Part shown: piece after piece, positions 36,640-45,364 of the stretch
Layout of the letters: each line of letters opens with the position of its first letter
How positions within the stretch are numbered: position 1 is the first letter of the stretch
IMG/VR virus record: IMGVR_UViG_3300020020_000026
Span: 1-64,000 of that record
DNA length: 64,000 nucleotides
Source: a virus
Strand: one strand, 5' to 3'
The notes under the pieces: generated by a model
The model's input: only the letters and a program-made list of their open reading frames with translations
Told to the model about the DNA's origin: nothing
Database searches by the model: none
Translations under genes and position numbers: made by a program

Positions 36640-37542
36640 TTAGTTCTTACTCGCGAGAATGACATCGATGTATTGAATGCTCATCGTGATCGGGTGGGTA
36701 TGACCGTAATTGTTGCCTTGGTAATCCGTGACCATTCCATAAAAGGCGGCAGCGCCACTTACGGCGGACACCGTTAAGTCGGCCCCGAAACCATTTGGGA
36801 TCACATAGTTGTGGGCGTGTCTGGTCATTTCGTTGTAGTCAACGGAGTGATAGCCAACCACGCTCTGCGCCATCACCGATGAGAACGGATAGATGCCCGC
36901 AGCACTGCCACCGGCTCCGCTGACGACGCGCAGCGCCTTGTCGTTCTGCGTCGTGAGCTTGGTCCAAGCAGTCGGGGCCGATGCCTGGTAGAACAGCATG
37001 ACCGTGCCAGCCGGGACCAGCGCCACTCCCGGCGTGCCTTGAATACCCTGCGGACCTTGCGGCCCGGTCGGACCAGTCGGTCCAACGGGGCCAACCGGAC
37101 CCTCTACAGTCGAAGCTGCGCCAACCGGCCCAACGTCGCCAGCGACACCCAAAGTCCAATTGTCGAACTCCCCCGATCCAACCGCACGATCAAGAGAAAC
37201 TTGTAGTTCCTTGACAGCGAATGTCGTGACGAGGCCTTCCATGTAATTGGCAGGCGCGTTTTTCGACACCGCGCGCACGCGGACGCCAGGCGAATAGGCG
37301 AGGTTCTCTTCGTTGAGGACCAGGGTAACGATTCCGGCCGCAGCAATCGTCGCGGTGGTACTGCTGGTCGCCAGAAAGCCCGCACCGTCCGCACCAGCGG
37401 CACCCGGTGTACCAGGCGGCCCCATCGGACCCACCAAGCCCTGAGCGCCGTCGTCACCGGCCTCGCCCTTCGGGCCGCGCGGCCCCTGGAGCGAGCTTCC
37501 AAGGGCGATGGTGTCGGTGAGCGGATTGATTTCTGTGGTCAT
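36640..37542 (-). CDS. Collagen-like tail fibre
   Basis: 300 residues. N-terminus (DTIALGSSLQGPRGPKGEAGDDG) parallels that of the larger fibre (IVLGGSIQGPRGPMGE). Middle beta domain (about 50-135), a second Gly-X-Y piece (GPVGPVGPTGPTGPQGPQGIQG), then a C-terminal tip homologous to the 32526 fibre (LRVVSGAGGSAAG...YGHTHPITMSIQYIDVILASKN). Confidence 0.8.
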   Translation of the reverse strand: MTTEINPLTDTIALGSSLQGPRGPKGEAGDDGAQGLVGPMGPPGTPGAAGADGAGFLATSSTTATIAAAGIVTLVLNEENLAYSPGVRVRAVSKNAPANYMEGLVTTFAVKELQVSLDRAVGSGEFDNWTLGVAGDVGPVGAASTVEGPVGPVGPTGPTGPQGPQGIQGTPGVALVPAGTVMLFYQASAPTAWTKLTTQNDKALRVVSGAGGSAAGIYPFSSVMAQSVVGYHSVDYNEMTRHAHNYVIPNGFGADLTVSAVSGAAAFYGMVTDYQGNNYGHTHPITMSIQYIDVILASKN

Positions 37543-37937
37543 CGCGTCGGCCCAATCGTATTGATGAAGTTGCCGCGCCAGAGGTCTTGATAAAGACCGT
37601 CAGGGGTTTTGATGATCAGGCTATGCTCGTAGGTGCCCTGGGGAATTCGTTGCAGCTCCGCGCGCAGGATGATCACCGCAAATTCCCAGAGCCCCGCCGT
37701 CTCCTGATCTTCCGGGTCGTAAATATCGATGCCGCTTTCGGTGACCAACAGCCCTGCGCTGCTGTTCAGGTCCAGAAACACCTGGTTGTCTGGCGCATTC
37801 TTGCGAATCATCATCCGCAGCGAGCATCCGGTGAAGTCGTAATAGACCGGCGGAATTGCGGTGCCTAGTTGATAGCGAAACGCCTGCGCGTAATCGGCAT
37901 CGGTCCACGTTTCGATGGTCACCGTGAATGCTGTCAT
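37539..37937 (-). CDS. Hypothetical virion-associated protein
   Basis: 132 residues, MTAFTVTIETWTDADYAQAFRYQLGTAIPPVYYDFTGCSLRMMIRKNAPDNQVFLDLNSSAGLL...: beta-sandwich-like, as in phage fibre-network proteins. It overlaps both neighbours by 4 bases. Specific role unknown. Confidence 0.55.
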   Translation of the reverse strand: MTAFTVTIETWTDADYAQAFRYQLGTAIPPVYYDFTGCSLRMMIRKNAPDNQVFLDLNSSAGLLVTESGIDIYDPEDQETAGLWEFAVIILRAELQRIPQGTYEHSLIIKTPDGLYQDLWRGNFINTIGPTR

Positions 37938-38365
37938 TTGCGTTGTGCCGCCGTGATGAAAAAGTCATCGACATCCTCGACGCCAGCATCAAGAAGGGTT
38001 TTGCTGACGCGATCATCGTTGCGGCGCAGCGATGCAGAAAACCGCCACACCGCCTCAGACTTGCGGTCCACAAACGCAAACACATCGACGCCGCGCTCAG
38101 CCAGCTCCAGGTGAGCCTGGAGCAGGCTCACCGTCTCTGGCACCCGCCTGCGCGCAACGGTTCGATCCGCCTTCTCGACCAGATCGCGGACCTCGACGCC
38201 GTAATGCAGCATCTCCTCCTTGGGATCGTAATACAGCATATGCGACATCGCGACATCGAGCGGCAACTGCCTTGAGATGTTGCTCATCTCCGTAGGCGTG
38301 ACCGGCATCTGAAGCATTTGCCTCGGACGCCTGGCCAGTTGGTCTTTGACGCTTGTTATGGCCAT
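37934..38365 (-). CDS. Hypothetical late protein
   Basis: 143 residues. Helical and charged (RQLPLDVAMSHMLYYDPKEEMLHYGVEVRDLVEKADRTVARRRVPETVSLLQAHLELAERGVDVFAFVDRK). Lies between two fibre-related genes. No family recognised. Confidence 0.5.
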   Translation of the reverse strand: MAITSVKDQLARRPRQMLQMPVTPTEMSNISRQLPLDVAMSHMLYYDPKEEMLHYGVEVRDLVEKADRTVARRRVPETVSLLQAHLELAERGVDVFAFVDRKSEAVWRFSASLRRNDDRVSKTLLDAGVEDVDDFFITAAQRK

Positions 38366-38368
38366 GGC

Positions 38369-39580
38369 TTACAGCCCATGCCTCACGCCGTCGATAACCA
38401 CTGACGCCGCGCCGCTGCCAACGAGGTGGTGAACGTCAAAGATGGCCTGATCGCCCTCATTGTAGTATCCGATACAGGATACGCAGGCAGAGTTGCCCTG
38501 GTTGCCTGAGTGCTGCGCGTTGTTTTGCGAAAAGTAACCAGCGGGGCCGGTGATACGAACACTGTAGGCGCTCTCCGATGTCACACCGCCATAACCCGGC
38601 ATGTATCCGCTATCCATGCACATGGTCCACCAGCCGGTTTCGCCAGCACCGCATGTGAACACGCCGTCCTGGAAGTACGACGTTCGCATCGTGTTTCTGA
38701 GGTTCATGTAGCTTGGCGCGGCGCGGACCCAGGTGCTTTCCGGGACCGAGAAGAAGCCGCTCCAGCAAGCGAAGCCAGCCGCGTACTGCGGATAGCGCAC
38801 GCTCAGCATCTGCATCTTGGAGCCGTCGAAGATCACCCAAAGGATCGCGCCGGGCCTGATATCACCGTTCTGCAAATGCGCGCCGTCTGGCCAGGTAAGG
38901 TAGTAATTGCCAACGGAGTCGATTTGCAGGGTGGTTGTGGTGGTGTTGGCATGCACCGCCATGATCAGGAACGGGTCGCCAGCAACGAGTGACGTGATCG
39001 TCGGATTGAAGGTGGCATACAAGTTGTTCGGTCCGCCGCCCGCGACCGCATAAGGAATTTTCGTCGTGTAGTTGTTGATGGTCGAGCTTACGCCGGGAGG
39101 GCCATTCCAGTTCTCGATCTGCCAGCCCGCGCCGTCGAAATTCAGGTTGAGGATTTCGCCGGTCAGGAAGTCGCCGCTCTGGCACGCCGCGCCGTTGGCG
39201 CGAATGATCGGCCACGCGCCCAGGTCATTGAGAGCTAGCGTGCTGGCACCAACGCAGTCGTATGCGACCTTGATCCGCACCACCATTCCAAAGAACAGGG
39301 CTATTGGAGAAGGGTTGAGCGTTGCCACCAGCGCGCTCGCCGTGCCGGTGTCGAGCGCCGCATGGGTGAGCCACGGGTTGCGCTGCGTCGCCTGCCAAAG
39401 TTGCTGGAGGTTGTCGTTTGTCGGCACCATCCCGGCAAACTTGACGCTGTTGACGATCTCGCGCTGGGTAAACTCGATGCTCTCTGCCGGGATGATCGAG
39501 CCCTGGATGCCAGCGGATGGATTGCCGTTGATATAAGGTCCATCCACGCTGTTGATGCCATACGGCGGATTGTACTTAAT
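38369..39580 (-). CDS. Tail fibre/receptor-binding protein, probable ATT start
   Basis: 403 residues. The leader is TAGGAGGCAACA then ATT AAG TAC AAT..., so an AGGAGG lies five bases from an ATT, with an in-frame TAG immediately before. The product would begin MKYNPPYGINSVDGPYINGNPSAG, a start typical of such fibres. The only other candidate is a GTG at 39547 without a ribosome site. The body is beta-rich with several short Gly/Ser loops and C-terminal strands. I judge ATT initiation likely. Confidence 0.7.
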   Translation of the reverse strand: MKYNPPYGINSVDGPYINGNPSAGIQGSIIPAESIEFTQREIVNSVKFAGMVPTNDNLQQLWQATQRNPWLTHAALDTGTASALVATLNPSPIALFFGMVVRIKVAYDCVGASTLALNDLGAWPIIRANGAACQSGDFLTGEILNLNFDGAGWQIENWNGPPGVSSTINNYTTKIPYAVAGGGPNNLYATFNPTITSLVAGDPFLIMAVHANTTTTTLQIDSVGNYYLTWPDGAHLQNGDIRPGAILWVIFDGSKMQMLSVRYPQYAAGFACWSGFFSVPESTWVRAAPSYMNLRNTMRTSYFQDGVFTCGAGETGWWTMCMDSGYMPGYGGVTSESAYSVRITGPAGYFSQNNAQHSGNQGNSACVSCIGYYNEGDQAIFDVHHLVGSGAASVVIDGVRHGL

Positions 39581-39598
39581 TGTTGCCTCCTATTTGAT

Positions 39599-40312
39599 TC
39601 ATGGCGTGCCCTGCATCGGCCCGCCCAGTGACAGTGCAGTGAAGTCTGGGACGATGTCGGTGTGCGCCGGTTTCCAGCGTTCAAGCAAGCAAACGATCTC
39701 GGTCGGAATGCCAAACTCAAGGTGATGATCGACGCCAACCTCGCCGCCGCCAGGTCCAGCGCGAAACCACCGCAAGCTGATCTGCCCGATGTTGACGGTC
39801 CAGACGAAGCGCATCTCTGGCGGTCCGAGATACCAGCGAAAATTGTCTTCAGGAAACGGACGGGTGTCGCCAACCCTGCTGACGCCGCTCATATACGGCG
39901 CGTACTCTCGAATGACGACATCCGGGTATCCAACCCAGTCCAACAGGTCGATAAAGAACTGCCGCGATTGGCCCCCGATCATCGTCATGATCAGGACCAA
40001 CAGCTTCTGGCGCTCCGCAATCGACGTGGCCGATGGGAAGCAATCGTCGGGAAGCCCCCAGTTGCGTTCCCAGTCGGGGAGCAATTCCGTCGTCAGACGC
40101 GGATCGCTTTCCCGGTCCAGGAGATCGCAAGCCCTGCTGTCGAAAAAGCCCCAGTATTGCGCCAGCCCGTTGCAGGCCCGCTCCAGCGTCGAGCCGGGGT
40201 TCTTCGGCCACGCCTGCCCTTGCGGCAACAATGTCAGGAAAGCCTCGGCGTAGTCGTCCCCTGTTCGGCAAACGTGCCGGTCGCGCGGGAGAGGCTTGTC
40301 TGGGACTGTCAT
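39599..40312 (-). CDS. Mu gp48-like tail/baseplate protein (YmfQ family)
   Basis: 237 residues. DDYAEAFLTLLPQGQAWPKNPGSTLERACNGLAQYW...RESDPRLTTELLPDWERNWGLPDDCFP, then ERQKLLVLIMTMIGGQSRQFFIDLLDWVGYPDVVIREY are the hallmarks of DUF2313/YmfQ proteins. It completes the baseplate and links to fibres. Overlaps the next gene upstream by 4 bases. Confidence 0.85.
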   Translation of the reverse strand: MTVPDKPLPRDRHVCRTGDDYAEAFLTLLPQGQAWPKNPGSTLERACNGLAQYWGFFDSRACDLLDRESDPRLTTELLPDWERNWGLPDDCFPSATSIAERQKLLVLIMTMIGGQSRQFFIDLLDWVGYPDVVIREYAPYMSGVSRVGDTRPFPEDNFRWYLGPPEMRFVWTVNIGQISLRWFRAGPGGGEVGVDHHLEFGIPTEIVCLLERWKPAHTDIVPDFTALSLGGPMQGTP

Positions 40313-41388
40313 AGAAACATGAGGTTACCGAGAACTGCCATGTAGCCCGGCGCTGGCATGATGTCGTCCTCGGCGTTGACGAGATGGAAGGAGGTCACGT
40401 TCGGCGTGTTCATGATCGCTGACGACTTCCAGGCCGCGAAGATCGTCTGGCCAGGCGTCGCCAGCCGAAGCAGCATATCCTCCAGGCTCTTCTCGATTTC
40501 GGCTTGAACCGACAAGCCGCCAGGCAACAGGTTATCGACCGTGACATGGACCGGGTGCGGAATCGGTGACATGACGAAGATATCTTTCACCGCGACCGGC
40601 CGCATGATGTCGAGGTAAGCCGCAACGTCATCGATGTCCTGTTGCAGCGGGAAGCCGCTGTTGTAGGAACGCAGCTCGTCCATCATGAAGCGCACGGTGA
40701 CGGTGCCGATCCCCATCTCCAGTGGATAGCACCAGGCCCGCGTGACGCCAGGCACGGCGAGCGCCCAGTTGATGTAGTCGTGCGCCGCCCCGCCCATCGG
40801 CGGCTGTCGAATGCGGTGCAAGACGCGGGCGCGGAGGTCGTCGTCGTTCTCGACATCGACGCCGCCGGTCATCTCTACGACGGTCACCGTATTATCGACG
40901 CCGGGGATGGTCTCGTTCAAATCCAGGATGTCGCCCGTGGCGCGATTGCCGAGAGCCCCGGCCGACAGCGCCCGCGCCGTTGTTTCGGTCGCCGCCAGGC
41001 TGACGGTGGTTTCCGCCGTGACCTCGTAATTCATTTCGTCGGTGCCGGTCAGCCGCGCTCCCACCGGAATAACGGTGCCCTCGGTCCCGGTGAACGCGAC
41101 GACACCCTCCGCGAAGGTTGCCTGCTTGCGGCCGATGGTGCCGTCAGAATTGACCAGCCAGATCGCGCCGTGCCGATCCAGCCACTCCGTCTCTGCGGTG
41201 TCGGGCAGAAGCTGCAGCGCCAGCCAGTCGATGTATTGCAGATTGAGGTGGGCAAGCGCGCCCTGGGCGTCAGACAGGACGCGAAGCACTGAGTTTGGAA
41301 CGCTGGCGTCGGCACCAGGAAGCGACGCCCGGATGTTGTCCCGGACGAGCGATCTGATTTCACGAAGGCTCGGGGTACTCCAAGGCAT
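40309..41388 (-). CDS. Baseplate J-like protein (Mu gp47-like)
   Basis: 359 residues. PSLREIRSLVRDNIRASLPGADASVPNSVLRVLSDAQGALAHLNLQYIDWLALQLLPDTAETEWLDRHGAIWL and the beta domain GTEGTVIPVGARLTGTDEMNYEVTAET are the classic baseplate J pattern, with VTRAWCYPLEMGIGTVTVRFM in the C-terminal half. It forms a wedge of the contractile-tail baseplate. Confidence 0.9.
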   Translation of the reverse strand: MPWSTPSLREIRSLVRDNIRASLPGADASVPNSVLRVLSDAQGALAHLNLQYIDWLALQLLPDTAETEWLDRHGAIWLVNSDGTIGRKQATFAEGVVAFTGTEGTVIPVGARLTGTDEMNYEVTAETTVSLAATETTARALSAGALGNRATGDILDLNETIPGVDNTVTVVEMTGGVDVENDDDLRARVLHRIRQPPMGGAAHDYINWALAVPGVTRAWCYPLEMGIGTVTVRFMMDELRSYNSGFPLQQDIDDVAAYLDIMRPVAVKDIFVMSPIPHPVHVTVDNLLPGGLSVQAEIEKSLEDMLLRLATPGQTIFAAWKSSAIMNTPNVTSFHLVNAEDDIMPAPGYMAVLGNLMFL

Positions 41389-41389
41389 G

Positions 41390-41896
41390 TCAGGCTCTTT
41401 CGATATCGTTCCAGAGGATTTGGAATCGCATTTCTACCGGCCTGTTCGGGCCGCGATAGATCACGACAGCCGCCTCGATACGCTCGACGCTGCCGCGCCA
41501 GACCTCGACATCGAAGCTGGTCGCAATCCGGTTGTCTACAAAGGGCTGGATTGCCTCCCTGATGTACTGCTCGACACGGACGACGGTCGCGCCTTCCGGG
41601 TCTTCCGGCCCCACGATCTTGGAGCGCCTCAACAGCCACAGCTTGGTGCCTATCGGCCAGCCGTTGAACAAATCCTCCGCCTCCAGGTCGCCCCACCATC
41701 CGGCGCGGTCGGTGCTGTCCGGATCGGGCAGGATGTCGTCAGGAGACGCGAGCCGGTTCGTTCCAAGCGCGACGATGACAGCCGTCGCCAGCGCCTGGGT
41801 GTCGTCCAGCGTTCCGTCATCGAGCAGAAGCCAGTCGATGGGAATCGAGTATCTTGGAAAGGCGTCCGGGCTTTGAAGCAGACGGATATCTGGCAT
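41390..41896 (-). CDS. Mu gp46-like baseplate wedge protein
   Basis: 168 residues. DDGTLDDTQALATAVIVALGTNRLASPDDILPD...RAGWWGDLEAEDLFNGWPIGTKLWLLRRSK is typical of phage GP46 proteins, and the C-terminal half, VEQYIREAIQPFVDNRIATSFDVEVWRGSVERIEAAVVIYRG, resembles T4 gp25-like wedges. Overlaps the spike gene by one base. Confidence 0.8.
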   Translation of the reverse strand: MPDIRLLQSPDAFPRYSIPIDWLLLDDGTLDDTQALATAVIVALGTNRLASPDDILPDPDSTDRAGWWGDLEAEDLFNGWPIGTKLWLLRRSKIVGPEDPEGATVVRVEQYIREAIQPFVDNRIATSFDVEVWRGSVERIEAAVVIYRGPNRPVEMRFQILWNDIERA

Positions 41897-42918
41897 TATG
41901 TCGTCACCCTGATGAAGTCTTTGGCGCGGATGACTCCGCTGACATTGAGGTTGCCGGTTATGTTGAGGTCGCCAGTGATGAAGATGCCGTCCTCGGTGAT
42001 CCTGATCTTGTCCTCAAGCGCCCGCTTGCGCGTGAGGAAAGCTTCCTGCTCTGCGCTGAGCGGCGGCGGCGATCTCTTGACGTACTCGGCAACATCAGCG
42101 TCGTCGCCCGGCGGCGGCATGGCCGTGCCAGCAAGCCACGTTCCATCGGTCGGCTTGTAAGCCTCCTTGGTGATGCGGAGGTTGCCGATGATATGCACGT
42201 CGCCGTCGAAGTAGTGCGCCCCGGCCTTGCGCTTGATTGCGGTGCCCTCCATCGCCAGCGTCTTGCCCGCCTTGGCTGAGATGTCCGCGTCGTGCGCCAT
42301 GTCCATCTTCTTCTCGCCGAGATCGAGAAACCGCTTGCTCTCCTTCTCGGCCTTTTCATAGCGCTGCTTCTGGCCGGTCTTCTTCTGGTTTCCGCCGCTG
42401 GACGATGACGACGAACTGCCAGTGCCACCGCTGTCGCCCTCGGCATACTGGGTGGGTCCAGCCCCTTGCTGCTGTTGCTGTTGCTGCTCGACCTTGTGCA
42501 GCGCGATCCTGATCTTCTTGTTGTCCAGCCCGGTCAGGAAAGCGCCGTCCTTGTTGAAGTGGAATTGCTGTTGCTGGTGGTCGAAGAACGCCACGTCTCC
42601 AGGCTTCAGCTCCTTCAACCGAAAGCGCCGGTCGTCCATCACGGTCGCGACCGGAAACGATCTGTTGCCGCCCAGGAACGACAGGTAGGCCTCGGCGCAT
42701 TGTTCTATCACGCCGCCTTTGCCCTTGGTCGCTGGCATGACGACGGAGGTGAAGCCGTAATTCTGCGGGCTTTCGATCTTCGAGCGGTTCTCGCCGCCCA
42801 TGAACATTCCCTTCATCTCTTGCATCAAGGGATTGTCGCTGACCGAATCGACCAGAGCGCGAGCCCCGCCGCTGGTGTAAGCGGTGAACGCCTGTTGCAG
42901 TGGGTTTTGACGATGCAT
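41896..42918 (-). CDS. Mu gp45-like baseplate spike protein
   Basis: 340 residues. An OB-fold-like N-terminal half (YGFTSVVMPATKGKGGVIEQCAEAYLSFLGG...VMDDRRFRLKELKPGDVAFFDHQ), then QQQQQQQ and a Ser-rich linker, and a C-terminal beta-helix-like spike (GDVHIIGNLRITKEAY, GIFITGDLNITGNLNVSGVI). It makes the central puncture device. Confidence 0.8.
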   Translation of the reverse strand: MHRQNPLQQAFTAYTSGGARALVDSVSDNPLMQEMKGMFMGGENRSKIESPQNYGFTSVVMPATKGKGGVIEQCAEAYLSFLGGNRSFPVATVMDDRRFRLKELKPGDVAFFDHQQQQFHFNKDGAFLTGLDNKKIRIALHKVEQQQQQQQGAGPTQYAEGDSGGTGSSSSSSSGGNQKKTGQKQRYEKAEKESKRFLDLGEKKMDMAHDADISAKAGKTLAMEGTAIKRKAGAHYFDGDVHIIGNLRITKEAYKPTDGTWLAGTAMPPPGDDADVAEYVKRSPPPLSAEQEAFLTRKRALEDKIRITEDGIFITGDLNITGNLNVSGVIRAKDFIRVTT

Positions 42919-42930
42919 TAAGCCCCCTCT

Positions 42931-44037
42931 TTATGTGCTGACTGTCGGGTCGGGCGGTGGCGATCCTGGCCCTTGCTGCGGGTTTCCAAGCTGGTAGAGC
43001 TTGTCGCCCAGCATCCACGGCAGGACGCACTCAAGCACTGTAATCGTGCCGCCCCTGGTGTCCTGGGTGAAGGTCGCGGTCTGTATCTTCATGCCCATGT
43101 TCAATGGGCACATTGGCGAATAGATCATGACGTTATCGCCGGTCTGCCAAAGCGCGCCACCATCGCGCAGCCAGCCTTGCACCGTGACGTTGCAGCGGAT
43201 TTGCGTGCCGTCAGCCTGCAGCGCCTCGTAGTTGGCGCGCATCTGCGCCTCGGCGGCGTTCTTTGCCGGTTGCTCCAGGACGATCTCCTTGAAGCGATAC
43301 CATCCCTTGAGGGCACCCTTTGTCCTGGCCATGATCGCGTTAACCGCAGCGCCAAACCTGTTGTCGCTAACGGCATATTGCCCGTGCAGCTTGTAGAGGC
43401 TGTACATCAGTTCGTTGGAGAAGATGCACGTCATCTTCAGGATGTTCTGGCCTTCGGTCAGTTGCTGCACGACAGGCATCGAATGTTCGCCAATCAGCAG
43501 CAAGTTGCCGAGATGGTCCGATCCCAGCGTCGCGTTACGCATGCGCGCGACTTTGTCGAGGAAGTCGAACACCAGCTCGCCAGGCTGCGATTGCAGCCGC
43601 TCAAATTTGGTCAGGTCCACCTTGCCGATGACCTTGAGCATTCCGCCTGCATCGGTCACGGCCTTCATGGCCGACTGGATAACGGTCATGTTGTCGAAAT
43701 TATTCTTGTTGTCCTCGCTGGGAATGCTGGACGTAGACGCCGCCCATTGCTTACCGACACCTGACAACTGCACCCCGTGTTCGGTGCCAGCGTAGCCAAC
43801 TTGCCGCTGGGTGATGATTCCGGTCACCGCGAGCTGGCCGCCAAGTCTGATTTCGCACGGGTCGCCAGGTTTGAATTTCAATTCGCGATATAGAAAATTC
43901 GAATGGGTGCCTTCAGCCGCAGTGAACCGGAATGTTGGCCACCCCTCCTGCCACCGATGCTGGACGTAAACCGATTCCCAGTCCTGAAACGATACGCCGC
44001 TAACAGTAAGCTGCGCGACCTCATGCGGGTTCGGCAT
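42931..44037 (-). CDS. Mu gp44-like baseplate hub protein
   Basis: 368 residues. PWESVYVQHRWQEGWPTFRFTAAEG, LKFKPGDPCEIRLGGQLAVTGIITQRQVGYAGTEHGVQLSGVGKQWAAST and QPGELVFDFLDKVARMRNATLGSDHLGNLLLIGEH follow the tail-hub (P2 gpD/Mu gp44) plan. It surrounds the spike and joins the tube. Confidence 0.75.
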   Translation of the reverse strand: MPNPHEVAQLTVSGVSFQDWESVYVQHRWQEGWPTFRFTAAEGTHSNFLYRELKFKPGDPCEIRLGGQLAVTGIITQRQVGYAGTEHGVQLSGVGKQWAASTSSIPSEDNKNNFDNMTVIQSAMKAVTDAGGMLKVIGKVDLTKFERLQSQPGELVFDFLDKVARMRNATLGSDHLGNLLLIGEHSMPVVQQLTEGQNILKMTCIFSNELMYSLYKLHGQYAVSDNRFGAAVNAIMARTKGALKGWYRFKEIVLEQPAKNAAEAQMRANYEALQADGTQIRCNVTVQGWLRDGGALWQTGDNVMIYSPMCPLNMGMKIQTATFTQDTRGGTITVLECVLPWMLGDKLYQLGNPQQGPGSPPPDPTVST

Positions 44038-44038
44038 T

Positions 44039-44710
44039 TCAGAACGCCAGGGCTCGTCCCTCGCGTGGCGCGAAGGCGGGATGCACGACTTTATTCTCTG
44101 CTCTTAACTGGTCGGCCCGCCCTGCGGTGTCGTACAGCCGGTGCGACAGAACCAGGGTCGGACGCGGCTTGGCGAATCGATAGGACAGCATTTGCGGAAG
44201 CGGATGAGCCGTCTGGTACAGGTGGAATGTCACGGCAGCGTGCAGCGTGACCAGCGCTCGATACGCCACCAGCACCATCTCGTCGGCGGCAGTCTCTTCG
44301 GCCGGGTTGAATGCTGCGTTGACCTCGTCCCGCACCTTATCGACATCCTGTCGGCTGACGAACGTCATATCGACAATGTTCATCGACATATGCTGCAAAG
44401 CGAAACAGACGCAGCCGTTCTTGAGCAGTGTCGCGACCAGGGAGTACGGATTTTCCAGAAGAATGCGCTCCCGGATATGATTGAACTCGCTCAGCGTCGC
44501 CCCGGTCGCCCGCGCCAGCTCGAAGCATTCGGACAGCTTTTCACCGATAGTATTGTTGGCGATGTAGCTTTCCGCCCCCGCCTTGATGTCCCCGCAAGCA
44601 CGCCGCAGAGCTGAGCCAGACATTCCCTTCTGGTCGTTCGATGTCGCGAGCAGCAAATCGGCAACAAGAGTTACAATAGCTGCGCCCTCGCTGATGTCCT
44701 GATGGATCAT
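44039..44710 (-). CDS. Hypothetical tail-operon protein
   Basis: 223 residues, helical (MIHQDISEGAAIVTLVADLLLATSNDQKGMSGSALRRACGDIKAGAESYIANNTIGEKLSECFELARATGATL...). It sits between the hub and the gp43-like protein, an extra gene relative to Mu. Overlaps upstream gene by 4 bases. Function unknown. Confidence 0.55.
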   Translation of the reverse strand: MIHQDISEGAAIVTLVADLLLATSNDQKGMSGSALRRACGDIKAGAESYIANNTIGEKLSECFELARATGATLSEFNHIRERILLENPYSLVATLLKNGCVCFALQHMSMNIVDMTFVSRQDVDKVRDEVNAAFNPAEETAADEMVLVAYRALVTLHAAVTFHLYQTAHPLPQMLSYRFAKPRPTLVLSHRLYDTAGRADQLRAENKVVHPAFAPREGRALAF

Positions 44711-45354
44711 GCTCCGACTTGCCCCTGGCTGGCTTCGTGGGCCTTCTTCAGCTCAGACGCGATCCAGCCTTTGTTCGCCTCGTTGAGCTGACTGACCGCA
44801 TAATAGACCCCAGCCTTGCTGTTGCGTTCGCCGGTCGCGGGGGCTTTGCCGTATTCGGTAAAGCTCATATCGAATGAGCAATAGCCACCCTGCCGGTTTT
44901 CCTCCGTGACACGATAGCGCGTGCAGACCGCCTCGATCAGCCCAAGCAGCGGCAACTGAAGAATGGCCGGGCCTTCTGTTTCCAGCGCCAGGATCAGCGC
45001 ATCGCGCGCCGTGATGTAGTTCTTCTTCTGCAAAACACTTTCGCCCTCTCTCGGATAGACGACGATGTAGCCGCGCACGGTGAACTCGCGCTGGCGGCGG
45101 CCCATATCCTCGGCATACGGCAAGTCGCGCTTCGGGAATTCATGCGACACGATGCGACGTGCAGATTCGCGCACTGCTGTATCGACATGAAACCGCGCGT
45201 TGCGAAACTTGGCTGGCATCCACCGGCCGCGCCAGGCCTTGCCGGACTCCAGCTCCAGAATCTTGGTGGCTCTGGCGGGCCTCAACCCTTTGCCGGATGC
45301 GACGGGTTGAGAAAGCTGTTGCGGCTGCATTGCTGGAGGAAGGACTGGAGGCAT
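44707..45354 (-). CDS. DNA-circularisation-type tail protein (Mu gp43-like)
   Basis: 215 residues. GKAWRGRWMPAKFRNARFHVDTAVRESARRIVSHEFPKRDLPYAEDMGRRQREFTVRGYIVVYPREGE is the N-terminal domain of the so-called DNA circularisation protein, a baseplate component in Mu-like tails (gpN). It links the tape measure end to the hub. Confidence 0.75.
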   Translation of the reverse strand: MPPVLPPAMQPQQLSQPVASGKGLRPARATKILELESGKAWRGRWMPAKFRNARFHVDTAVRESARRIVSHEFPKRDLPYAEDMGRRQREFTVRGYIVVYPREGESVLQKKNYITARDALILALETEGPAILQLPLLGLIEAVCTRYRVTEENRQGGYCSFDMSFTEYGKAPATGERNSKAGVYYAVSQLNEANKGWIASELKKAHEASQGQVGA

Positions 45355-45364
45355 GAGGGGTTAC

